Positions 1 through 7,193 of a stretch of DNA of 26,470 nucleotides are shown piece by piece. The notes beneath the pieces were generated by a model. It ran no database searches. It had not been told where the DNA came from and saw only the letters and a program-made list of their open reading frames with translations. The position numbers and the translations under genes are program-made. Source of the DNA: JBGOTP01 sp041476545 (GTDB lineage Bacteria; Acidobacteriota; Vicinamibacteria; Vicinamibacterales; CAVVIG01); NCBI GenBank assembly GCA_041476545.1, contig JBGOTP010000018.1, forward strand, positions 1-26,470, in the 5' to 3' direction. The stretch's first letter is position 1. Every line of letters begins with the position of its first letter.

Positions 1-1
1 G

Positions 2-715
2 AATCTGGGCGACTATCCGAACCGCAATCACGCCTCAACGTTCGCTAGAGGCGAGTTCCTGAAGTACCACGATTCCGACGACGTGATGTACCCGCATTGC
101 CTCGAAATCATGTTGAAGGCCCTGCGGGCGCACCCGTCGGCCGCGTTTGCCCTTTCCCGCAGCGGTGCCTGGCCGGGGGGCGCGTGTCCCATGCTCCTCA
201 CGCCTCGGATGTGCTATCAGCGCGAGTTTCTGGGTTTCGGCCTGTTCAATCAAGGACCCGCCGGCGCGTTGTTTCGGACCAGCGCGTTTGTCGAACTGGG
301 ACGGTTTCCCTTGATCGGCTCGCAGTCGGACGCGCTCTTCTGGATTGCGGCGTGCGCCAAGCGATCCGTCGTGCTCACGCAGGGCGATCTCTTCTACTAC
401 CGCGTCCATGCCGGCCAGGAGCTGTCTGCCGCCGGACCATACGGGCTGGCGAAATTCGAAGGGACCATGTTTCGAGCGCTCGATGCGCCCGACTGTCCGC
501 TCGACGCTGACGAACGTGAACAGGCGAGACGGAATCTGACGATGGGTTTCATCAAGCGCACGATACGTGACCTGCGCCACGGGCATCCCCGGCTGGCTCT
601 GTATCGGCTTCGGCACACCACGCTCACCTTCGCGGAGTGGCTTCGGTACGCGCGACGTTCACGGCGCGACGTGACCGCCGGCACGCCTCAGCCGGACGCG
701 GGGCAGCACGCATGA
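2..715 (+). CDS. Glycosyltransferase family 2, C-terminal part (5' end outside window)
   Basis: The frame is open from base 2 to the TGA at 713-715 (237 residues). Near its beginning it carries a KYHDSDD segment (DSDD at nt 71-82), followed by VMYPHCLE. This is the metal- and nucleotide-binding DxD region of GT-A fold family 2 glycosyltransferases, which normally lies about 80-90 residues into the protein, so roughly 60-70 N-terminal residues are missing. The downstream part reads GPAGALFRTSAF and QSDALFWIAACA, the usual acceptor-side region of GT2 enzymes. The expected role is transfer of one sugar from a nucleotide donor to the growing lipid-linked repeat unit at the cytoplasmic face of the inner membrane. 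The family assignment is firm; donor and acceptor cannot be read. It is the only GT2 among many GT4 genes here and lies 13 bases before the next gene. Confidence 0.88.
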   Translation, partial: NLGDYPNRNHASTFARGEFLKYHDSDDVMYPHCLEIMLKALRAHPSAAFALSRSGAWPGGACPMLLTPRMCYQREFLGFGLFNQGPAGALFRTSAFVELGRFPLIGSQSDALFWIAACAKRSVVLTQGDLFYYRVHAGQELSAAGPYGLAKFEGTMFRALDAPDCPLDADEREQARRNLTMGFIKRTIRDLRHGHPRLALYRLRHTTLTFAEWLRYARRSRRDVTAGTPQPDAGQHA

Positions 716-728
716 AACGCCGGCACGC

Positions 729-2108
729 ATGAAGATTGTCCACGCACTCGGCTGGTACTACCCCGAGAGCCTCGGCGGCACCGAGGTGTACGTGGCCGGC
801 CTCTGCCGTCGGCTGGCGGCCGCCGGACACGATGTGTCCGTCGCGGCTCCGGAAGCTGGCCGGGCCGAGGCGGGGGAGTATCTCCACGAGGGCGTTTTGG
901 TCTTTCGCTATCCGGTGCCCGCGCTGCCAACCCGATCCGAAGCTCAAGGCCTGGTGGCAGCTCACGGCGCTGAGCTGTTCGCTGAATGGCTTGCCACCCA
1001 GCGTCCGGACGTGCTGCACGTGCATAGTCTCGTGACGGGCCTCGGCCTGCACGAGATGCGCGCGGCCCGTCGTCTCGGCATTCGCCTTGTGCTCACGCAT
1101 CATCTGCCCTCGCTCGGCCATGTCTGCCGCATGGGTACGCTGATGGAGCGGAACATTCGGCCGTGCGATGGCATGGCGTCTCCACGCCGCTGCACCGCAT
1201 GCGTGCTCGTCTCGCGCGGACTGTCTACCGCGGCCGCCGCGACCGTTTCAATTCTCCCGCCTTCAGTGAGTGCGGCCTTCGGGACGATCCCCGGTCCACT
1301 GGGCACTGCCCTTGGCATGCCGGCTTCCATCGTTCGCGACCAAGCACGGCGCCGTGAGCTGTACGAACTGGTGGACTTCCAGGTCGTATTGAACGACGCG
1401 GGCCGGCACATTCTCATCGCCAATGGCGCGCCCGCCGAGCGCGTGGTGCTGAACCGGCTCGGCACGGATCATCAAACGGTTGTCAGAAAACCGTCCGTCC
1501 GTCAGGCGCCGACCAAGCTGCCGGTTCGAATGGGCTATCTGGGCAGGATCGACGAGGTCAAGGGCGTGCGCGAGCTTCTTCTGGCCGTTGCGAAGCTGCC
1601 GCGCGACACACCGTTCACTCTCGAAATCGTTGGACCGATGCAGTCAGTGGGCACGCCGAACCTGGCGGAAGAACTGCGGCGACTCGCTGCTGGCGATTCG
1701 CGGGTGGCGTTTTGTCCCGCGGTCGCATCCGCGCAGGTGCCCGTGGTGCTCGCGGGGTGGGATGTCTTGTGCTGCCCATCGACCTGGTTCGAGAATGGCC
1801 CGACCGTTGCGCTGGAGGCGATGGCCGTCGGCACGCCGCTCATCGCCAGCCGCATCGGCAATCTCGCTGAGATCGTGCAGGACAACGTCAACGGACGACT
1901 CGTGGCGCCGGGTGACGTCGATGGCCTTGCCGCCGCCATTCGGGAGGTCGCTGAACGTCCGGACCGGACGATCGATCGTTGGCGGGCCGCACTCGGATCG
2001 ATTCGCTCGCTCAATCACGTTGCGAATGACTACGAGGCGCTCTACGCGCGTCTCGGTGTGAGACCGGCCTCGCGCGTCCCAGCCCAGTCATGGCCCGCAT
2101 CTGCGTGA
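729..2108 (+). CDS. Glycosyltransferase family 4 with a four-cysteine insert
   Basis: This 459-residue protein has the two-Rossmann (GT-B) layout of family 4. The N-terminus reads HALGWYYPESLGGTEVYV, with the glycine-rich acceptor-domain loop. The C-terminal donor domain starts near YLGRIDEVKGV and contains the EX7E motif at E355/E363 (ENGPTVALE) followed by AMAVGTPLIAS. An unusual feature is a cysteine cluster (C133, C146, C155, C158; spacing CX12C, CX8C, CX2C) in the acceptor half. It looks like a metal-binding or structural knuckle and recurs in some GT4 enzymes. The ATG at 729 is the natural start because the Rossmann strand KIVHALGW begins at residue 2; no strong ribosome site precedes it. 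The gene overlaps the next by 19 bases. Expected role: retaining sugar transfer onto the polysaccharide repeat unit. Confidence 0.9.
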   Translation: MKIVHALGWYYPESLGGTEVYVAGLCRRLAAAGHDVSVAAPEAGRAEAGEYLHEGVLVFRYPVPALPTRSEAQGLVAAHGAELFAEWLATQRPDVLHVHSLVTGLGLHEMRAARRLGIRLVLTHHLPSLGHVCRMGTLMERNIRPCDGMASPRRCTACVLVSRGLSTAAAATVSILPPSVSAAFGTIPGPLGTALGMPASIVRDQARRRELYELVDFQVVLNDAGRHILIANGAPAERVVLNRLGTDHQTVVRKPSVRQAPTKLPVRMGYLGRIDEVKGVRELLLAVAKLPRDTPFTLEIVGPMQSVGTPNLAEELRRLAAGDSRVAFCPAVASAQVPVVLAGWDVLCCPSTWFENGPTVALEAMAVGTPLIASRIGNLAEIVQDNVNGRLVAPGDVDGLAAAIREVAERPDRTIDRWRAALGSIRSLNHVANDYEALYARLGVRPASRVPAQSWPASA

Positions 2109-3328
2109 TCACGGCAGGTCACCTGTCCACCTGCCCTCGCATGACGAAAGCCGCCGATGCGCTGGCGTCGGCCGGTCATGACGTGCGCGTCGTCAGCACA
2201 CGTCAGACCGCGTGGGCCGTGCAGGCGGACGAGGAGATGCGGCGAACACGCGCGTGGCCATGGAGCGTTGTGGACTATCGGCCGGATGCCGGCCGTCTGC
2301 TCTACGTGACGTCCGGACTCCGTAGTCGTGTCGCCGTCGCGGTCACGAGACGTCTCGGCGCCGCGCGGGTGCCGTTCCGCCTCGGTGTCCATGCGTACGC
2401 GCGCGTGCATGCCGAGCTGGTGACGGCGGCCCTTGAAGCACCGGCCGATCTCTTCTATGGCGGGACGACGGGCGCTCTCGCCGCCACCGCGGAAGCGGCG
2501 GCACGCGCCGGTGCGCAGTACGGCCTCGACCTCGAGGATTTTCACGGCGAGGAACAGGAAGGGTCCGATGGCCGGCTGATGAATGCCCTGGGGGATCGCA
2601 TCGTGCGGCACGTGCTCCCGGGCGCCAGGTTCGTCACGACGTCGAGTGCGGCGAACGCGGCCGAGTACCGGCGCCGGTACGGCGCGGACGCAGTGACGAT
2701 CAACAATACCTTTCCGCTCCCGCCGCAGCCGCCGGCCATCTCGCGCGCCGACGGATTGCCGCTCAAGGTGTACTGGTTCAGTCAAACGATCGGGCCGGGC
2801 CGCGGGCTCGAGGGGTTTCTTCGCGGGGCTGGCGCCGCGGCCGTGCCAATCGAGCTTCACCTGCGCGGTCGCTCCTCGCCTGGATACATTGAAACGCTCA
2901 CGCAGCTCGCGGCGTCCACGGCGCCCCGACTGTCGGTCGTGACGTCAGATCCGGAGCCGCCTGATCGGATGGTCCCCCTCTGTCAGCCTCACGACATTGG
3001 ACTGGCGATCGAAGAGGGCCACATGCAGAGTCACGAATTCAGTCTGAGCAATAAAGCCTTGACGTACATTCTCGCGGGTCTTGCCGTCGTCCTCACCGAC
3101 ACAACAGGGCAGCGGGAATTGGCGCAGGAACTCGGTGAAGGCGCGCTGATGTATCGCGAAGGGGATCATCAGACCCTGGCCGATGGACTCCGGCGCTGGT
3201 ATCTCGAGCCGGATCGGCTGCTCTCGGCGCGGCGAGCCGCATGGTCGGCTGCCGTTCGGCACTGGCACTGGGAGCACCCGTCCCAGCGGGGCGCGCTCGT
3301 GCACACCGTGGAGGGTGCGTTCGCATGA
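2090..3328 (+). CDS. Glycosyltransferase family 4-like protein (variant active site)
   Basis: A 412-residue GT-B type protein. It opens with RICVITAGHLSTCPRMTKAADAL and HDVRVVS, the first Rossmann strand and turn of a family 4 enzyme. Its donor domain begins near LKVYWFSQTIGPGRGLEGF. In place of the classical EX7E it has EFSLSNKALTYILAGLAVVLTD, the S-N/S-K-x3-Y-x3-G variant typical of many polysaccharide-locus GT4 enzymes, in which the second glutamate is replaced. The start lies inside the previous gene (19-base overlap), and no later ATG keeps the first beta strand. Donor and acceptor sugars are unknown. A role in repeat-unit assembly is inferred from its place in the operon. Confidence 0.85.
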   Translation: MARICVITAGHLSTCPRMTKAADALASAGHDVRVVSTRQTAWAVQADEEMRRTRAWPWSVVDYRPDAGRLLYVTSGLRSRVAVAVTRRLGAARVPFRLGVHAYARVHAELVTAALEAPADLFYGGTTGALAATAEAAARAGAQYGLDLEDFHGEEQEGSDGRLMNALGDRIVRHVLPGARFVTTSSAANAAEYRRRYGADAVTINNTFPLPPQPPAISRADGLPLKVYWFSQTIGPGRGLEGFLRGAGAAAVPIELHLRGRSSPGYIETLTQLAASTAPRLSVVTSDPEPPDRMVPLCQPHDIGLAIEEGHMQSHEFSLSNKALTYILAGLAVVLTDTTGQRELAQELGEGALMYREGDHQTLADGLRRWYLEPDRLLSARRAAWSAAVRHWHWEHPSQRGALVHTVEGAFA

Positions 3329-4380
3329 GCGGGAAGCGACTGCGTGTGTTGCTCGTCATGGACCCGTTCATTGCCGTGCCGCCACGACACTACGGCGGCA
3401 TCGAACGCGTCATTGCCGACCTCGGCAACGGGTTGCGGCGCCAGGGTCATGATGTCACGTTGTGGGGCGCGCCTGGATCCCACATCGAGGGTGCCACCGT
3501 TGTTCCGTTCGGTGAAGAAGGCGAGTGGACGCGCTGGAGCAACTTCCGCAATACCGCCACGGTGACCGCGCGGCTGTATCGCGGACGATCGAAGTTCGAC
3601 GTCGTACACAACTTCGGACGTCTGGCGTACCTGACCGGCGTGCTGTCGTGGGATCTCCCGAAAGTTCAGACGTACATGCGCACCGTGACCCCGGGCAACA
3701 TGCGCAAGGTTCAGGCGCTTGGCGCGAAGCGGCTGTGCTTCACAGCGGTGAGTGCGGCCATCGCGAAGACGGGTGAGCCAGGCGGCGGAGACTGGCGGGT
3801 CATCTACAACTGCGCGTCACGAGACCTGTATCAGTTTCATCCCGATGTCGATCCGGCCACCGCGCCTCTGGTATTCCTCGGCCGTCTGGATCGCTGCAAG
3901 GGCGCGCACACCGCGATCACGGTGGCGCAAGCCCTCAACCGCGAACTCATCATTGCTGGCAATGTGGGAACCCTGTCTCACGAAAAAGAGTACTTCGAAC
4001 GCGAAGTGCAGCCGCGCATCGACGGCAAACTCATTCGTTACATCGGACCAGTGGACGACCGGCAGAAGAACGACTTTCTTGGCGGAGCGGCCGCGCTCCT
4101 GAGTCCCATCGAGTGGGAGGAGCCGTTCCCGGTCATCCTGCCGGAGGCGATGCTCTGCGGAACGCCGGTCATCGGATTCCGTCGCGGTGGCCTGCCCGAG
4201 GGGATCGACGATGGACGAACCGGTTTTTCCTGCGACACGACCGAGGAAATGATTGCGGCCGTCGGCCGGCTGGGAGAGATCAGCCGGTACACGTGTCGGG
4301 CGGAGGCGGAGCGTCGATTCAGTGCCGAGACCATTGTGGGCGACTACGAAGGGCTCTATCGAGAACTGTGCGAGCAGTGA
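3325..4380 (+). CDS. Glycosyltransferase family 4
   Basis: A 351-residue family 4 enzyme. The start is placed at ATG 3325 rather than at the in-frame upstream start at 3241. At 3325 it overlaps the previous stop in an ATGA, a GGAGGG ribosome site lies at 3310-3315, and the protein then begins MSGKRLRVLLVMDPF, the expected first strand. The N-terminal loop PPRHYGGIERVIADL is the classic glycine-rich GT4 signature. The donor domain has FLGRLDRCKGAHTAI and the EX7E catalytic pair at E266/E274 (EPFPVILPE) followed by AMLCGTPVIGF. It is probably a retaining transferase that adds one sugar of the repeat unit. The specific linkage cannot be predicted. Confidence 0.9.
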   Translation: MSGKRLRVLLVMDPFIAVPPRHYGGIERVIADLGNGLRRQGHDVTLWGAPGSHIEGATVVPFGEEGEWTRWSNFRNTATVTARLYRGRSKFDVVHNFGRLAYLTGVLSWDLPKVQTYMRTVTPGNMRKVQALGAKRLCFTAVSAAIAKTGEPGGGDWRVIYNCASRDLYQFHPDVDPATAPLVFLGRLDRCKGAHTAITVAQALNRELIIAGNVGTLSHEKEYFEREVQPRIDGKLIRYIGPVDDRQKNDFLGGAAALLSPIEWEEPFPVILPEAMLCGTPVIGFRRGGLPEGIDDGRTGFSCDTTEEMIAAVGRLGEISRYTCRAEAERRFSAETIVGDYEGLYRELCEQ

Positions 4381-5105
4381 TGCCCCTTCCGGAAGGCCCA
4401 TGGCTGAATGTGGGGTCGGGGCCGACCAACGCGGCCGGCTGGACGCATCTGGACGGTTCGTGGCAGACCAGGCTTTCCGGTTATCGCTGGCTCCTGCCGC
4501 TCGGCCGCATGTTTCTCAAGAAGGAAATCGGCCACTGGCCGACCGCCGTGAAGTACTGCGACGTTCGTCGTGGTCTGGGGTTTGGTCCGAACACGGTGGC
4601 GGTCGTGTATTCGTCGCACATGCTGGAACACCTGCATCGCGCGGACGCGCTGCGCTTCCTGAGGGAAGTGCACCGAACGCTCAAGCCCGGTGGAGCCTGT
4701 CGCATCCTTGTCCCGGACGTCGAGGCGATTGTCAGGTGGTACCAGGATCATCAACGCGAGGTGGCGGCGAACACGGCGTCGATACCTGCCCCTGGGGATC
4801 GGTCCGCCAATGGGGGCAAAGGTTCGAGCAGTGACCTCCTGATGGACATGCTGCTGTTGCGTCCCCGCGAACTACCAGCGGGACGAGGGCCCGCGACGTG
4901 GCTGAAGCGGGCCGCGACGCTCCACGAGCACAAGTGGATGTACGACGCCGAGGGATTGCGTGCCCTCTTCAAGGAAGCCGGTTTCGCCAACGCTGAACCG
5001 AGACGCTTCCTCGATAGTGCGCTTCCGGCCGCCCAGCTTCAAGGAGTCGAGGCGGCCGACCGCATCTGCGACGGTGCTGGTGTGTGCGTGGAGGCCAGGA
5101 AATGA
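4380..5105 (+). CDS. SAM-dependent methyltransferase (class I, type 11-like)
   Basis: A 241-residue class I methyltransferase. Motif I is LNVGSG at residues 9-14, followed by an acidic strand end HLDGSW. The central region has SSHMLEHL (E83-H84) and REVHRTLKPGG, then RILVPDVE, the post-motif signature of polysaccharide-locus methyltransferases. ATG 4380 shares its A with the TGA of the previous gene; frames upstream of it run antisense-like through the glycosyltransferase and are not real. A C-terminal HEHKWMYDAEGL motif is shared with the next gene. It most likely O-methylates a sugar of the glycan or its precursor. The target is inferred only from its place between glycosyltransferase genes. 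Confidence 0.86.
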   Translation: MPLPEGPWLNVGSGPTNAAGWTHLDGSWQTRLSGYRWLLPLGRMFLKKEIGHWPTAVKYCDVRRGLGFGPNTVAVVYSSHMLEHLHRADALRFLREVHRTLKPGGACRILVPDVEAIVRWYQDHQREVAANTASIPAPGDRSANGGKGSSSDLLMDMLLLRPRELPAGRGPATWLKRAATLHEHKWMYDAEGLRALFKEAGFANAEPRRFLDSALPAAQLQGVEAADRICDGAGVCVEARK

Positions 5106-5881
5106 ACGCTGCGGTGATATCGGGAACAGATCCTCACGCGGAATCGCCGGCGGCTCCGCTGAGTGTCAAGCAGCGAATTGGCCGGCACCTGTTCTCGCAT
5201 CTGCCGATTACGCGATTCCTGTTCGATCAGCTGCGCTTCGAAGCGAACGGGTTCCTCGTGCGCGCGAAAAATCGGCTGCTGCCGTGGAGGCGCGCGCGCC
5301 TGGCCCATCTGCGCCGCCAGAAAGACATCCTGCTCAATGTGGCATGCGGTCCCCAGATTCTCGACGGCTTCGTCAGCATCGATCTCCTGCCGGCATCGCC
5401 CGGCGTCATCGCCTGGGACTGCCGGCGCTCGGTGCCCGTGGCCGACGGAGCCGCCGCCGGCATTCGCGCGGAGCAGTTTGTCGAGCACCTGGAAACGCAG
5501 GAAGAGCTGCCCGCGTTCCTGCGCGATTGCCATCGCGCGCTCAAGCCCGGCGGCGTTCTGCGCATCATTGTGCCGGACGCGGAACGTTATCTGCACGCCT
5601 ACTGCACGCCCGATCTCTCCGGCTTTCGCGACCTGCAGGTCCCGGATCCGTTTCCGGCGGATCTCCCGACGCGCATGGACGTGGTCAATCACATCTTTCA
5701 CCAGTGGCACGAGCACCGGTGGGCGTACGACTTCGAGACGCTCACCCATCGTCTCAATGCCGCCGGATTCGCGCGAGTGGACAAGATGGGCTACCGCCGT
5801 TCGCTGCTTCCGGCCCTCGGTCAGGATCGCGATGTGCACGCGCCCTATTCGCTCTATGTGGACGCGATGAAGGATGCGTGA
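5102..5881 (+). CDS. SAM-dependent methyltransferase, diverged relative of the preceding gene
   Basis: A 259-residue class I methyltransferase. The first about 75 residues are a basic, partly hydrophobic extension (RRARLAHLRRQKD), which may contact the membrane or the lipid carrier. Motif I is LNVACG at residues 78-83, followed by FVSIDLL. EQFVEHLE, CHRALKPGG and RIIVPDAERY follow. A HEHRWAYDFETL segment in the C-terminal third matches the same place in the upstream methyltransferase, so the two look like diverged tandem paralogues. ATG 5102 overlaps the previous TGA by 4 bases, and GAGG lies 7 bases upstream. A role in glycan methylation is inferred from context. Confidence 0.86.
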   Translation: MNAAVISGTDPHAESPAAPLSVKQRIGRHLFSHLPITRFLFDQLRFEANGFLVRAKNRLLPWRRARLAHLRRQKDILLNVACGPQILDGFVSIDLLPASPGVIAWDCRRSVPVADGAAAGIRAEQFVEHLETQEELPAFLRDCHRALKPGGVLRIIVPDAERYLHAYCTPDLSGFRDLQVPDPFPADLPTRMDVVNHIFHQWHEHRWAYDFETLTHRLNAAGFARVDKMGYRRSLLPALGQDRDVHAPYSLYVDAMKDA

Positions 5882-5882
5882 C

Positions 5883-7193
5883 ATGCGCCGTGTGCTGATG
5901 GTGACGCCGCATTTCCCGCCCGATAGCAGCGCGGCATCGCATCGCGTGCGCCTGCTGGCGCCCCATCTGTCCGCGTTCGGCTGGGAGCCGACGATTGTGA
6001 CGGTCGATCCACGCGACTACGAGGGAGGCGTGGAGCCCGCGCTCAACGGGCTCGTGCCCCCGTCGCTGCGGGTTGTGCGTTGCCGCGCCTGGAGCCCTTC
6101 CTGGACGCGGCCGATTGGCTTTGGCGATCTCGGGCTGCGCGCATTCGTGAATCTGAGGGCGACCTGCGGCAGGCTGCTGCGAGCCGAGCGCTTCGATGTG
6201 CTGTTTGTCACGGTGTACCCCGTGTACCCGGCGCTGCTCGGGCCGATGCTCAAGCGACGATTCGGCGTGAAGTTCGTCCTCGACTATCAGGACCCGTGGG
6301 TCGGTAGTTGGGGGCTGACGGTCGGAGGTGGGCCAAACGGCGCGGCTGATCGGCGCAGCCGCATGACGCGTCGTCTTGCCACGTTCCTGGAGCCCATTGC
6401 GGTTCACGCGGCCGACGCCATTACGGCCGTGTCCGCTGGAACGCACGAGGAGATTGTCGCGCGGATCCCCGCCGCCGGCCGCATTGTTCGCGAAGCGCTG
6501 CCGCTTGGATGGGAGCGGGACGATTTCACCCGCCTGGACGGCGCTGGTTCGCAGCGATTCTTTGAAGGCGGCGATGGCGTGGTGAACGTCGTGTACGTCG
6601 GCACGATCCTGCCAAAGGGCCTCGAGACGCTCCGAGCGTTGCTCGAAGCCCTGCAACGCGTTCGCGATCGCGATGCCGCTGCATACGCGCGACTTCGCGT
6701 GTGGTTTCTCGGGACGAGCAACCAGTTCGAGGCGCAGGCGCCGTTGCGGGTACTGCCCATGGCCGCGGATCTTGGCGTGACGGCCGCCGTTCGCGAAGTG
6801 GCGCCACGCATCCCGTACGCCGATGCCCTGGCCGTGCTGCGCGACGCGCATACGATTCTGCTGCTCGGAAGTACGGAGCCGCACTATACGGCGAGCAAAC
6901 TCTATCCGGCGCTCCTCGCCGGGCGCCCGCTCCTGGCGGCGTTTCACGAAGCGAGCAGCGTGGTGGACGTTCTGAGACGCGTCGGCGGCGGCGCGGCGAT
7001 TCGCCTGGTGACGTATGGCGCCGATGGACCGCGCACCGGCGATCGGATTGATTGTCTGGCGAGACACCTTGCCGCGATTGCCCGGCAGCCGGTCAGGCCG
7101 GCGTCTCTCAACCTGGAATCGATCCAGGATGTGTCGGCGCAGGCGCTTGCCGGCCGGCTGTCGGCCGTGCTGGATCACATCAGTGAACACTGA
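5883..7193 (+). CDS. Glycosyltransferase, GT4-like
   Basis: A 436-residue GT-B enzyme. ATG 5883 is chosen because a GAAGGA site at 5869-5874 lies at proper distance; an ATG at 5874 would sit on that site. The N-terminal half has TPHFPPDSSAASHRVRLLAPHL and FVLDYQDPW, a pattern seen in GT4 enzymes of O-antigen and capsule clusters. The donor half has VVYVGTILPKGLETL and the SK-type active-site helix YTASKLYPALLAGRPLLA instead of a full EX7E. The gene begins one base after the methyltransferase stop. It probably adds one sugar of the repeat unit; donor unknown. Confidence 0.86.
   Translation: MRRVLMVTPHFPPDSSAASHRVRLLAPHLSAFGWEPTIVTVDPRDYEGGVEPALNGLVPPSLRVVRCRAWSPSWTRPIGFGDLGLRAFVNLRATCGRLLRAERFDVLFVTVYPVYPALLGPMLKRRFGVKFVLDYQDPWVGSWGLTVGGGPNGAADRRSRMTRRLATFLEPIAVHAADAITAVSAGTHEEIVARIPAAGRIVREALPLGWERDDFTRLDGAGSQRFFEGGDGVVNVVYVGTILPKGLETLRALLEALQRVRDRDAAAYARLRVWFLGTSNQFEAQAPLRVLPMAADLGVTAAVREVAPRIPYADALAVLRDAHTILLLGSTEPHYTASKLYPALLAGRPLLAAFHEASSVVDVLRRVGGGAAIRLVTYGADGPRTGDRIDCLARHLAAIARQPVRPASLNLESIQDVSAQALAGRLSAVLDHISEH

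Noticed and set aside
3241..3324. Upstream in-frame start for the GT4 gene at 3325
   Set aside because: The extension runs through the previous gene and is basic junk. ATG 3325 has GGAGGG and the correct first strand.
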